A stretch of DNA of 64,000 nucleotides, taken from contig NZ_JABXYX010000013.1 in assembly GCF_017982655.1 (NCBI RefSeq), forward strand, positions 33,254 to 97,253. The letters run 5' to 3'. The notes under the pieces are model-generated. The model saw only the letters and a program-made list of their open reading frames with translations. It did no database searches and was not told the DNA's origin. Source of the DNA: Brasilonema sp. CT11. GTDB taxonomy: Bacteria; Cyanobacteriota; Cyanobacteriia; Cyanobacteriales; Nostocaceae. Position 1 is the stretch's first letter, and the number at the start of each line of letters is the position of its first letter. This document shows, one piece after another, positions 9,415 through 18,596 of this stretch. The translations under genes and the position numbers were made by a program.

Positions 9415-9609
9415 ATGCTAGCTAATCCTCACTTAGAAAAACCTTTATTTGGATTAGTCATGAATGGTAGTGATTTTATTTTTCTGAAACTTACTAGGGT
9501 AAATCAGCCAGAGTATGCTTTCTCTGACCAATTTACACTATTGAGACGCGAAAATGAATTATATAAAGTTCTCAGTATATTAAAGAAACTGGGTACAATT
9601 TTAATTTGA
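9415..9609 (+). pseudogene. C-terminal remnant of a type I restriction R-subunit-like protein
   Basis: 64 codons resembling the C-terminal end of short HsdR N-domain-like proteins that are common in cyanobacteria (core: FGLVMNGSDFIFLKL). The upstream half of such proteins, with the nuclease motif, is missing; the preceding 60 bp (near CGACTAAAGTCG) look non-coding. Most likely a 5'-truncated relic. It could still be translated as a small protein; recognition rests on remembered similarity. Confidence 0.45.
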
Positions 9610-9614
9610 TAATT

Positions 9615-10781
9615 ATGTCTAGTCGCCCTATCTACCTCGACTCTCACGCTACCACACCTGTTGATGAACGGGTAGTAGCAGCAATGCTACCCTACTTTAC
9701 CGAACACTTTGGTAACCCCTCCAGCATCAATCACCTTTACGGCTGGGAAGCAGAAGCTGCAGTCAAGCAAACACGAGAAATTCTTGCAGCAGCAATCAAC
9801 GCCACACCAGAAGAAATTGTCTTCACCAGTGGTGCAACAGAAGCGAATAATTTAGCTATCAAAGGTGTTGCAGAAGCCTATTTTCAAAAAGGACAGCATA
9901 TTATTACAGTTGTAACAGAACACAGTGCAGTTCTTGACCCTTGCAAGTATCTTAAAACGCTTGGTTTTGAAATCACAACCCTTCCAGTCCAAAAAGATGG
10001 ACTGATTGATTTAGCTAAGTTAGAAAAAGCTTTCCGTCCTGAGACAATTCTTGTTTCGGTGATGGCTGCGAATAACGAAATTGGGATTTTGCAACCATTA
10101 GCAGAAATTGGTGCAATGTGTCGAGAACGCAATGTCCTTTTCCACACCGACGCGGCGCAAGCTATTGGTAAAATCCCTCTTGATGTGCAGGCGATGAAAA
10201 TTGATGCAATGTCGTTAACAGCACATAAAGTCTACGGTCCCAAGGGTATTGGTGCATTATATGTCCGTCGCCGCAATCCCAGAGTCCAAGTTGCTCCTCA
10301 ACAGCATGGTGGTGGACACGAACGCGGAATGCGTTCTGGCACTTTGTATACACCGCAAATCGTAGGATTTGGTAAGGCGGTTGAGATTGCTTTAGAAGAA
10401 CAAGCCACAGAAAGCCAACGCCTGACACAGTTAAGACAAAGATTGTGGGAAAAACTTTCTCAATTAGAAGGAATTCATCTGAACGGACATCCTACGCAGC
10501 GACTTCCAGGAAATTTAAATATCAGCATTGACGGGGTAGATGGATCTGCACTGCTATTAGGATTACAAGCAGTGATGGCGGTGTCCTCTGGTTCTGCTTG
10601 CTCCTCAGTCACAACTGCACCTTCTCATGTTCTCATGGCTTTGGGACACTCGGAACAACAGGCTTATGCGTCGATACGCTTTGGTATAGGACGCTTCAAC
10701 ACAATTGAGGAAATTGACAAAGTTGCAGAACATACGATTTCTACGATTCAAAGTTTACGCAAGCAGGCTTTAACCGTGTAA
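9615..10781 (+). CDS. iscS: Cysteine desulfurase (IscS/NifS family)
   Basis: About 388 residues from the ATG at 9615 (an in-frame TTG at 9606 is less likely). PLP enzyme that takes sulfur from cysteine to form a persulfide for Fe-S cluster assembly. Visible: N-terminal IYLDSHATTP, the SGATEANNLA loop near residue 75, the HTDAAQAIGKI segment, the PLP lysine in LTAHKVYGPKG near residue 204 and the catalytic cysteine in SSGSACSS near residue 328. No nif or isc genes adjoin it, so whether it serves nitrogenase or general needs cannot be told from context. Confidence 0.95.
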   Translation: MSSRPIYLDSHATTPVDERVVAAMLPYFTEHFGNPSSINHLYGWEAEAAVKQTREILAAAINATPEEIVFTSGATEANNLAIKGVAEAYFQKGQHIITVVTEHSAVLDPCKYLKTLGFEITTLPVQKDGLIDLAKLEKAFRPETILVSVMAANNEIGILQPLAEIGAMCRERNVLFHTDAAQAIGKIPLDVQAMKIDAMSLTAHKVYGPKGIGALYVRRRNPRVQVAPQQHGGGHERGMRSGTLYTPQIVGFGKAVEIALEEQATESQRLTQLRQRLWEKLSQLEGIHLNGHPTQRLPGNLNISIDGVDGSALLLGLQAVMAVSSGSACSSVTTAPSHVLMALGHSEQQAYASIRFGIGRFNTIEEIDKVAEHTISTIQSLRKQALTV

Positions 10782-10815
10782 ATGTACTAGTCAGGCGCGC
10801 TCTAGAGCCGTTGAT

Positions 10816-11535
10816 TTAATATGAATGAGTTTGAAGCCAAGCTGCGATCGAAGGTGTTTTACTTATGATCAAATGTAGCGCATTAAGCTTCGGATATGGC
10901 TTAAGTAGTTCTTTTGGGGGTCGTAACGGTCCATGCGGCTCTGGTATATAAAAAAATGATGGAGTTGTCCAAAGTTTTGCAGTTTCATCCAATGTAGATA
11001 GAATATCAAACACTGCTAAATCAGCCCATGTTAGTGATGGACCAACAAGAAATGGAGAGCCTTGGTTGCTCCCAATCATCTGCTCAAACCTTTTGAAGTG
11101 CATCGGCACAGTTACGGCGAAGTACTCACACAGACGCTCCACTTTTTCCGATGCATCCCTCATTTTCATGATTAACCGATTATTCTGCACAATCCGATCA
11201 ACATAGCATCCGTACAAAAGGTCTAGCAGATCTCTCCATGCATCGACCACCATGTCTGATATGGCTGCCTGCACACTGTCTAATGGGTACAATCCTGCTT
11301 GTTTTGCAGCATACCGAGCGATCGCGCATGATTGACCTATTATGGTGTTACCAACTTCCAGGGTAGGTAACTGGTCGAAGGCGAGTTTCCCACTGTCCCT
11401 TTCCTGTGCATATTCCTGAAACGATAGTGTTCTATCTTCAAATAGAACACTACCATAAATGAAGATCAGGCGTGGAAGTTCCGCTCTGCCCTTTCCATCA
11501 TCAAAATACCGTAAGATTGGACGCAAATTTGTCAT
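10816..11535 (-). CDS. Glutathione S-transferase family protein
   Basis: 239 residues. N-terminal thioredoxin-fold domain with the cis-proline loop QLPTLEV near residue 56 and the glutathione-contact IGQSCAIARY near 65; C-terminal helical domain with LTWADLAVFDIL near 168. The layout is closest to sigma-class-like GSTs. Conjugates or reduces using glutathione; the substrate is unknown. It stands alone between convergent iscS and a minus-strand peptidase gene. Confidence 0.9.
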   Translation of the reverse strand: MTNLRPILRYFDDGKGRAELPRLIFIYGSVLFEDRTLSFQEYAQERDSGKLAFDQLPTLEVGNTIIGQSCAIARYAAKQAGLYPLDSVQAAISDMVVDAWRDLLDLLYGCYVDRIVQNNRLIMKMRDASEKVERLCEYFAVTVPMHFKRFEQMIGSNQGSPFLVGPSLTWADLAVFDILSTLDETAKLWTTPSFFYIPEPHGPLRPPKELLKPYPKLNALHLIISKTPSIAAWLQTHSY

Positions 11536-11870
11536 TGTTAGTAATGATGTTAGGGTTGGTTATTGTTTAATTCTACATTGTTTAGCTCTGAGCAAATATC
11601 AGCGCCAGAACCCGCTTTTAGCTCTAGCTAACGCATAATTTAACTTACTTTTCAAATGCGATACGCTTTGCGTCAAGCGTTCGACTGAGCGCTCACGCGG
11701 CTCGACTGAGCTTCGCCGAACGTCCGAAGTCCTCCGGCTTATCGCATTTGAGTCTCCCTGCTGGAGCGATGGCGATCGCACTCCCGGACAGTATGCAGGG
11801 CAAATAGCGAATGATTTATTAGCAGTGCTAAGCTGTCGCGCTTTTAATTTGCAGCCTTATTATGGTTTAG
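11536..11870. other. Intergenic region, repeat-rich
   Basis: No gene supported. The section 11660-11790 is G+C-rich, with palindromic pieces such as GAGCGCTC and CGACTGAGC and a GGCGATCGC octamer, typical of degenerate dispersed cyanobacterial repeats. Confidence 0.5.
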
Positions 11871-13205
11871 TCAATCATTGAAACCCTCTTCCCTTCTGCC
11901 TTCTGTCTTGAGCATAGCTGCCTTGCTGTTGAGTGCTTCCAACATAGCTTCTATAGCTCGTTCTTTTTGCGGATCTGCATTTTGAGCATATTCCAATGAA
12001 AATGGAACGTTAATATCTGGTGCAACTCCTTTGCCTTCCAACCGTTGTGTTTCGTTGAGAAACACATTTGAAACTGCTAAATAAACGAAGCTACCATCAG
12101 ACATCAGAAAAGGACGACCAGCAACAACTGCTCCTGTTGTTTTAGAACCAATCACAGGTCCTATTTTATGTTGCTTGAAACCATAAGCCAAAATTTCTTT
12201 ACTACTTCTGCTTCCCTCATTTATCACCATAACAACAGGCTTTTTCCATTGAGAAATAGAAGTATATCTTTTGCCATTGCGGGGGATACTGGTTATACTT
12301 GGACCTTCCTTTGCAGTGAATATATTGAGATAACCGATATCTCCTCCACCCCAGCCATCTCGTAAATCCAAAACCAACGCTTGTGCATTTCTCAAGCGAC
12401 CGTATATTAAATCTTCTCGAAGTTTCTCCTGGTCTGGATCAGCGGCGTTTGACCAAATATGAACGTAGCCGATTTTCTTACCATTGCGTTGAATAACCTG
12501 AGTACTGGCTTGTTGTGCTTCCAAAAACATGGTGGCTGCGTCATAGATATTGGGAGTGACAGCAATTTTTTCTTGGCTGTTGGCGTCAGGCTTTCTTTGA
12601 ATCAACAAAGTGACTTTTTGATTTGCTTTACCTGCAAAAGATTGTATCGGTTGATAAGGACGATTTTCCACACTCAGCAATTGGTCGCCCACTTTTAACC
12701 CAGCTTTTGCAGCCGGACTTTCGTCTAGAATGGCACTAATAAAAGTCTTACCGTTAATGTTTTTGGTGAATGCACCAATACCACTGTATTCAATCTTACT
12801 TTTTGGGAAAAACTTTTTTAATTCTTTCTGAAAATCAGGGTTATTTGCCTGAAAAATCCCTAAAAGCTGGTAGTATGCTGGCTCATCTTGAGTGTAGAAG
12901 CGGGTGTGAGAAGTTCGTAATTCAGAAAGCATTTGATTGATCACAACAGCAGCTTCTTGAATAGACTTGGTTCGCGCTACTTGAGGTTCATATTTTTGCC
13001 GTATTGCTTTCCAGTCCACTCCGTTAAATTTTGGATCATAAAAGTTTTCGTTAACAGTTTGCCAGACTTGTTCAAAAACTTTAACCTCGGTTTTGGCTAG
13101 CGTTTTAGGTAACGGGAAAATTAACCAGAGAAGGAACAATACTGCAAAAGACGTCAGCATTGCTATAGTTAAGCTTTTTAACTTAATGAATCTAAGTTTT
13201 TTCAT
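11871..13205 (-). CDS. S41-family (tail-specific type) peptidase
   Basis: 444 residues. An N-terminal hydrophobic segment (about 14-37, ending PLPKTLAKT) acts as a signal or anchor, so the protein is probably periplasmic or lumenal. A PDZ domain spans roughly 140-215 (SPAAKAGLKVGDQLLSVE) and the S41 protease domain follows, with LVLDLRDGWGGG, the serine in NEGSRSSKEILAYG near residue 333 and the lysine region IGSKTTGA. Related to carboxy-terminal processing proteases, but the N-terminal half differs from CtpA of photosystem II, so the substrate is unknown. Starts at 13205 with divergent relics upstream. Confidence 0.9.
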   Translation of the reverse strand: MKKLRFIKLKSLTIAMLTSFAVLFLLWLIFPLPKTLAKTEVKVFEQVWQTVNENFYDPKFNGVDWKAIRQKYEPQVARTKSIQEAAVVINQMLSELRTSHTRFYTQDEPAYYQLLGIFQANNPDFQKELKKFFPKSKIEYSGIGAFTKNINGKTFISAILDESPAAKAGLKVGDQLLSVENRPYQPIQSFAGKANQKVTLLIQRKPDANSQEKIAVTPNIYDAATMFLEAQQASTQVIQRNGKKIGYVHIWSNAADPDQEKLREDLIYGRLRNAQALVLDLRDGWGGGDIGYLNIFTAKEGPSITSIPRNGKRYTSISQWKKPVVMVINEGSRSSKEILAYGFKQHKIGPVIGSKTTGAVVAGRPFLMSDGSFVYLAVSNVFLNETQRLEGKGVAPDINVPFSLEYAQNADPQKERAIEAMLEALNSKAAMLKTEGRREEGFND

Positions 13206-13373
13206 AGTGTCTGCTTGATATATTTCTATTTTAGATGTTCTTCAAAACTATATTTCCAATGGAGATAAATCTATATTTTGCTCTAGCAACTAGCGCAAAG
13301 GATTTATACATTTATGACAATAAGTGTGGTATAATATTGACTAGAGTAAACCTTCGTTACCAAATTTCTCAAT

Positions 13374-13543
13374 TTGCCAGCCAAAGATATCTATCACGAT
13401 ACTGTCAAGCGTGCCTTACAGAAAGATGGTTGGACAATTACCCATGATCCATTTCCCCTTCAAATCGGCAACAAGCGTTTATCTAGCTGATTTGGGTGCA
13501 GAACGTTTAATCAGCGCTGAAAAAAGAACCCAAAAAATTAGCG
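13374..13543 (+). pseudogene. xisH-like relic (excision controlling factor family)
   Basis: From a TTG at 13374, 38 codons match the start of XisH-type proteins (PAKDIYHDTVKRALQKDGW, then THDPFPLQIGNK). An in-frame TGA follows at 13488; the downstream piece DLGAERLISAEK continues one frame over from 13489, so there is a frameshift. The start codon has probably changed from ATG to TTG. The gene stops abruptly near 13543, where toxin-like coding sequence begins. Confidence 0.65.
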
Positions 13544-13720
13544 AAATGGCACGCATCACAGAGAGCTAGATTATTTGGGTTAGGTAAAACACCATCTTAT
13601 GTTGACGGGCAGATTGCAGCAATTTCTGTTGTCAACAACTTAGTTTTAGTCACAAACAATCAGGTAGACTATGGCGACTTCCAAGGGCTTGAGATGGTAA
13701 ATTGGTTTCGCGATTCCTGA
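13532..13720 (+). pseudogene. C-terminal fragment of a PIN-domain (VapC-type) toxin
   Basis: From 13544 to the TGA at 13718-13720, 59 codons read in one frame. They include LGKTPSYVDGQIAAISVV and LVLVTNNQVDYGDFQGL, matching the last third of VapC toxins, including the late acidic active-site region. The N-terminal part with the first catalytic Asp is absent. It is fused directly to the xisH relic, pointing to a deletion that joined two genes. Confidence 0.65.
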
Positions 13721-14423
13721 AGCTGGAGAGCTAATAGCTCTTCACAATAATCAACACTTTAGTTTGCTATTTTCAATGTCATATATTTTCTCCTTTAAGA
13801 GCTAAAAGTTTCAGCTTAATTAAATTTAACTATTTAGGAATTATTTATTTTTATACAAATAAATTGCTGGGATTTATGTTGCCTGTTTGTTTCGGCTGAT
13901 GAGTCAATGCGCATAGAGAGCTATTGCCTTTTTTCCTGTAACTTCTCTCTAAATCTTGGTTGTGTTTACTACATCTTTTCACACTTTTAATTAAAGAATT
14001 CTTAAATTTTTTATTAATGTTCCGGAAATGATTCCTGGAAAAATACTCGGTATTTTGGGGAATATACGATTGTTCTAAAATACTCTTTTAAAGATTGTGT
14101 AAAGTTACACTAGTATTATCAAGGTTACGGTAGATTGTTATTGCTACTTGCAAAATATCAATCAATTAGCAAGCCATAAGATTTTATACCTCTATTAATA
14201 CTGCTGCAAAAAACAGCAAGTTTTTGTTTTTTAAGCTAAAGGTTTCTTTTGCAAGATTGGTCGTAAGCGAAAACAAGCTTGTTTTCGCTTCATTACAGTG
14301 GTTTTAGCATTGATGAAAAATATGGCTTTCAGCCGTATGAGTGCAGCCTTAATTTGGGCTTCAGTTTTCGTGTGTCAACTTAGTACTTTTTAGCCAATGA
14401 AGTGGCTCTAACAGGAGAGATTT
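13721..14423. other. Long A+T-rich upstream region of the RTX subtilase gene
   Basis: No ORF supported over about 700 bp. It holds a perfect 26-bp palindrome (14265-14290) and a Shine-Dalgarno sequence AGGAGA just before 14424. Presumably contains the promoter of the protease gene. Confidence 0.55.
14265..14290. promoter_or_regulatory. Perfect 26-bp palindrome upstream of subtilase
   Basis: AAGCGAAAACAAG followed immediately by its exact complement CTTGTTTTCGCTT, with no spacer, 134 bp before the start codon at 14424. No T-run follows, so it is unlikely to be a terminator; a dimeric regulator site or a leader hairpin is more likely. Confidence 0.5.
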
Positions 14424-17099
14424 ATGACAGGACAAGTAACCAGTCAAGGTGACTTTATTCACGAAGCCAACCGAGTACGCGCCGCTTTACCACAAGGCTT
14501 TGATGGCACAGGGGTGCGGATTGGTGTCATCAGCAACAGCTACAACGTCTCAGGTAAAGGTTCAGCAGAGGAGGATATAGCTTCTGGAGATTTGCCTGCT
14601 GATGGGGTGACGGTATTGCGAGAAGGACCAAGCGGCAATAGCCAAAGTATTGATGAAGGGCGAGCTATGCTGCAACTCATTCACGACCTTGCTCCAGGTG
14701 CTTCTTTGGTTTTTTCTTCAGTAATAGGCTTCCAGCGTGGAGTCGATAGCCCTGATGAAGATAACTATGCTGAGCAAGGTTTTGCTCAGCAGATAAAAAA
14801 TCTTGCTGACCCCAATATTGGTGCTGTCGATATCATAGTCGATGACTACTTCTACTTCGACGAACCATTGTTTCAAGATGGTAAAATTGCCCAAGCGATT
14901 AATGATGTTGTCACCAACCGTGGCGTTGCCTACTTTTCTCTTGCTGGCAACTTAGCTACACAAGCCTATGAGTCTACAGCATTTGCAGGGGCAGCAGATT
15001 CTGCTGGCATTTTCGCGGGTACTTTTCACGATTTCGACCCCGGTCCTGGTGTAGACACTCGTCAACTCATTACCCTTGCCCCTAATCAAAAAATCGACTT
15101 CACCCTACAGTGGGATGATCCCTTTTACACAGATAACGGTGTTAAAACTGATTTGGATTTCTTCCTAGTGGAACCTGGCACAGGTACCAAATTGAGTCAA
15201 TCTAACAATAACAACATTGAGGTCACTAAAACACCCTCAGAGTTTTTTGAATTTTCTAATCCCTACACAACACAGCTGCAAGCTGAGGTCATGATTCAGC
15301 TGAGTGCTGGACCAGAACCAGGGCGTATAAAGTATGTCAACTATGGCAGCAATAACTCTAGATCAATTACCTTCAATGAATTTGGCACTAATAGCCCAAC
15401 AGTTATTCCCCATGCTGCCGCAGTCAACGCCAGAGCAGTAGCAGCAGTTAACTACTATGACCAGGATAATCCAGCGGACTTTACTTCGGCAGGTCCAAGT
15501 ACCATTTTGTTTGATCCCAACGGTAATCGTCTACCTACTCCTGATGTACGATGGCAAAAACCTGATTTTGCTGCTATTCAAGGTACCGATACTACGTTTT
15601 TCCAATTTGATAAGAATGGTAATCCTATAGACAGTGATGGCAACACTTTCCCTAATTTCTTTGGCACATCAGCAGCAGCACCTCATGCAGCAGCAATAGC
15701 CGCCTTAATCAAGCAGGCTAATCCCACTTTCACACCCGCGCAAATTTACGAAAGACTAGAGTCAACGGCAAAGGATATCTATATCCCCGGCAGAGACAAT
15801 TTGACTGGAGTTGGGCTAATCAATGCCTACGATGCAATTTTTGGTCCGGTTGTACCCGCTCCTCTCAATTTCACTAACGATTTTGAGAACGGCGATCTTC
15901 CCCGTAGCTACGAAATCAAGACCACTGGCGCTGGACGAATTTTGGTTACTGGAGACAACGATCCATTAGGTACACGCCAAGTGACGCTGGACAGTTTTCT
16001 GTCTCCTAATGCCAGTTCACGACTCAACCCCAATGGTTCACTCAACGAGTTGATTCTGCACGTCAATGCTCTTGATCAATCCAGTGTCACACTCAGCTTT
16101 GACCAGAAAGAATTTAACGATGAAGATAATCCAATACCTGAGACTTTCACAAACTCGGTTAATGGTGATGGTGTTGCTTTGAGTGTTGATGGTACTAATT
16201 GGTTCCGGTTATTCGACTTGACTGGTTCCAACTCAACGAATACATACCAAACCAAAACTATCAATCTCAGTGAGTTTGCTGCTAATCAAGGTTTAACTTT
16301 GAGTGCAGATACCAGAATTAAGTTCCAGGAGTTTGGTAATTCTGCCATTCCCAATAGCGGATTTGCCCTTGATAATATCTCCGTCACCTCTGGTTCAGAA
16401 ATATTTGGTACTTCCAACGACGATACTTTGATTGGTACTGGTGGGAGTGACACTATCAAAGGCTTCAATGCTCAAGATATCCTTAATGGTCTTGCAGGTA
16501 ACGATACTCTTGATGGTGGTGATGGTGACGACAAACTCTATGGCGGGGAAGGGAATGATATCCTTGCGGGTGGTCAAGGTCAGGATCTCCTGTTTGGCGA
16601 AGCTGGGAACGACCAATTAAGTGGTGGTGATGGTGACGACAAACTTTATGGCGGCGAAGGAAATGATAACCTCCTTGGCGGTCAAGGTCAGGATCAACTT
16701 TATGGTGAAGCTGGCAATGATATCCTTAATGGTGGTGATGGTGACGACAAACTCTATGGCGGCGAAGGAGATGATACCCTCCTTGGCGGTCAAGGTCAGG
16801 ATCAACTTTATGGTGAAGCTGGCAATGATATCCTTAATGGTGGCGCTGGGGATAACACTCTCAGTGGTGGTGCTGGTCAAGATATTTTTGTCTTGTCAAC
16901 TCAGGGCAAGAATACAATTGTTGACTATGAGCATGGGCTAGATTTATTAAGGTTGACTGATGGGCTAAGCTTTGGCTCACTTTCTATCTTTGAAGAAAAT
17001 GGTGGTACTCGAATTGCTACTAACGACAATCAACCATTGGCTTTCTTGACCAATGTGAATCCTAACTTTGTTACGGTAGATGATTTTGTCACTGTTTAA
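14424..17099 (+). CDS. Secreted subtilase-like protein with RTX calcium-binding repeats
   Basis: 891 residues, start supported by AGGAGA. Residues 25-480 are an S8-type domain: IGVISNSYN (about 33-41), [17 protein letters not shown] with the presumed catalytic His near 87, and the serine motif GTSAAAPHA near 414. The usual Asp of the first motif is Asn38 here, so activity is uncertain. Residues 480-655 look like a beta-sandwich domain with LDNISV at its end. From about 660 to 830 run nonapeptide repeats of the GGxGxDxLx type ([17 protein letters not shown]), which bind calcium and mark type I secretion substrates. No signal peptide. An HlyD-type adaptor is encoded at 23521-25017. Confidence 0.88.
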   Translation: MTGQVTSQGDFIHEANRVRAALPQGFDGTGVRIGVISNSYNVSGKGSAEEDIASGDLPADGVTVLREGPSGNSQSIDEGRAMLQLIHDLAPGASLVFSSVIGFQRGVDSPDEDNYAEQGFAQQIKNLADPNIGAVDIIVDDYFYFDEPLFQDGKIAQAINDVVTNRGVAYFSLAGNLATQAYESTAFAGAADSAGIFAGTFHDFDPGPGVDTRQLITLAPNQKIDFTLQWDDPFYTDNGVKTDLDFFLVEPGTGTKLSQSNNNNIEVTKTPSEFFEFSNPYTTQLQAEVMIQLSAGPEPGRIKYVNYGSNNSRSITFNEFGTNSPTVIPHAAAVNARAVAAVNYYDQDNPADFTSAGPSTILFDPNGNRLPTPDVRWQKPDFAAIQGTDTTFFQFDKNGNPIDSDGNTFPNFFGTSAAAPHAAAIAALIKQANPTFTPAQIYERLESTAKDIYIPGRDNLTGVGLINAYDAIFGPVVPAPLNFTNDFENGDLPRSYEIKTTGAGRILVTGDNDPLGTRQVTLDSFLSPNASSRLNPNGSLNELILHVNALDQSSVTLSFDQKEFNDEDNPIPETFTNSVNGDGVALSVDGTNWFRLFDLTGSNSTNTYQTKTINLSEFAANQGLTLSADTRIKFQEFGNSAIPNSGFALDNISVTSGSEIFGTSNDDTLIGTGGSDTIKGFNAQDILNGLAGNDTLDGGDGDDKLYGGEGNDILAGGQGQDLLFGEAGNDQLSGGDGDDKLYGGEGNDNLLGGQGQDQLYGEAGNDILNGGDGDDKLYGGEGDDTLLGGQGQDQLYGEAGNDILNGGAGDNTLSGGAGQDIFVLSTQGKNTIVDYEHGLDLLRLTDGLSFGSLSIFEENGGTRIATNDNQPLAFLTNVNPNFVTVDDFVTV
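16513..16850 (+). repeat. RTX-encoding 108-bp tandem repeats
   Basis: Within the subtilase gene, units starting near 16513, 16621 and 16729 repeat every 108 bp (36 codons, four nonapeptides each) with very high identity, indicating recent duplication. Confidence 0.85.
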
Positions 17100-17134
17100 T
17101 ATTATGTCTGCTTAATTGCGCATAACTTAAGAGT

Positions 17135-17164
17135 AGACCCAACCTTGCTAACAAGATCGGGTCT
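17135..17164. terminator. Likely bidirectional terminator
   Basis: Hairpin AGACCCAACCTTG / CAAGATCGGGTCT with a CTAA loop and two non-Watson-Crick positions, located between the convergent subtilase and glycosyltransferase genes. Confidence 0.55.
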
Positions 17165-17200
17165 TCGAGCAATTGTAGAATTTTAAATGAGCAGCGATTA

Positions 17201-18388
17201 TTACCAAACGACTTGCGATCGCTCTTGCACCACCCGCTTATACACATCCTCCGTCTGCTTGGCTAATTTAGACCAACTGAAGCGTCTGTCTAAATCTTCA
17301 TAAGCGTTATCAACCAGCCATTGTCGATAACCTGGATTTTTCAACACTTCGAGGATACCCCAAGCCAAGGAATCTGGGTTATTAGTATACGTAACTATAC
17401 CTGTTTTGGTATGTTGCACCACTTCTGGAAAACCACCTGTATCAGAAACGACAACAGGAACGCGAGAGGCGAAGCTTTCTAATGCAACAATACCAAAAGG
17501 TTCATACAAGCTAGGAAAAACAGCACAGTCAGCAACGGTTTGAAATTTATCTAAGTACTCATCAGACATAAAACCGGTAAAATAGCACTTGTTCGATATT
17601 CCTATATCCCAAGCTTGCTTTTTGAGATGGTCGGTATTGCCGCCACCGATGATCACAAACTTAACATAACCTCCCATTTGCCCCAGAACTTTGGGAGCAG
17701 CATTCAGTAGTACAGAGACGCCTTTTTCATAGGTCATGCGACCGACATAGTAAACAATTTTCTCACCGTCTTCGGCAAATTGGCGGCGAAAATCCAGAGC
17801 GTGAAAATCTTGGTGGTGCTGTTTTTTCTCCGGTCGGATACCGTTATAGATCACATCAATTTTGTTCCACGGAGAGTGTAACGCCTGTTCTACTTCCCGC
17901 CGCATATAGTCAGTGCAAACGATAACTCGCCAAGCGTTGAAAGCAAAAAGTTCTTCTTTGCCATTAATATAACGTTGAATATCAGTGTTAACACCGTTGT
18001 AGCGTCCGTATTCAGTTGCGTGAATAGTGGCAATCAGGGGAATTTGAAAGCTGTGCTTGAGGGCGATCGCCGCATCCCCAACAAGCCAATCATGTGCGTG
18101 AATGATATCAAACGGTCCTTCCTCCAGCATCAACTTACCGCCGTGATGCCCAATGCTTTGGTTGAGATTAACAACCCAGTGAAAAAAGTCATTACCAGCA
18201 GCCACAGGCACGCGATGAATCCGTAGTCCCTCCACTACCTCATACATCGGTGCATGACCAAACTCTGGTGTAATCAAGTGGATTTCATGTCCTAGCTTGA
18301 CCAGTTCCGGGTATAACTCTGCCACATGACGAGCAATTCCCCCAACTATTCGCGGTGGAAACTCCCAACTTAACACCAATATCTTCAT
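17201..18388 (-). CDS. GT4-family glycosyltransferase
   Basis: 395 residues. GT-B fold enzyme: N-terminal SWEFPPRIVGGIARH with the acceptor-side glycine motif, IIHAHDWL near residue 98, then the donor-side half with YVGRMTYEKGVSVLL near 215 and SLYEPFGIVALESFA near 293, the E-x7-E retaining motif. Transfers a sugar from a nucleotide donor; the N-terminus recalls glycogen-synthase-like GT4 enzymes, but the product cannot be named. Monocistronic in appearance: convergent with the RTX subtilase and 208 bp from the DUF2079 gene. Confidence 0.92.
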   Translation of the reverse strand: MKILVLSWEFPPRIVGGIARHVAELYPELVKLGHEIHLITPEFGHAPMYEVVEGLRIHRVPVAAGNDFFHWVVNLNQSIGHHGGKLMLEEGPFDIIHAHDWLVGDAAIALKHSFQIPLIATIHATEYGRYNGVNTDIQRYINGKEELFAFNAWRVIVCTDYMRREVEQALHSPWNKIDVIYNGIRPEKKQHHQDFHALDFRRQFAEDGEKIVYYVGRMTYEKGVSVLLNAAPKVLGQMGGYVKFVIIGGGNTDHLKKQAWDIGISNKCYFTGFMSDEYLDKFQTVADCAVFPSLYEPFGIVALESFASRVPVVVSDTGGFPEVVQHTKTGIVTYTNNPDSLAWGILEVLKNPGYRQWLVDNAYEDLDRRFSWSKLAKQTEDVYKRVVQERSQVVW

Positions 18389-18596
18389 ATAGTTCTATGC
18401 CCAACTCTTTACAAATCTATAATCTTCTACATTTATCTCAAGATACAAGTCTTCTTACTATAACAAGTCCCAAAATGGAATTTTTTTGATTTTTCTTAAC
18501 AATCTTCAGAAAAAAGTAGTGGTGGAGAGACTTTTAGAGAAAAAGTCAAAACTGAGAATTGTTTGTTCCCTCTTGGTTCCTAATTTTTGCTCTTTA

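Noticed and set aside
16395-16941. Several open frames on both strands within the RTX region
   Set aside because: They arise from the low-complexity GGxGxD repeat codons of the subtilase gene and have no independent features.
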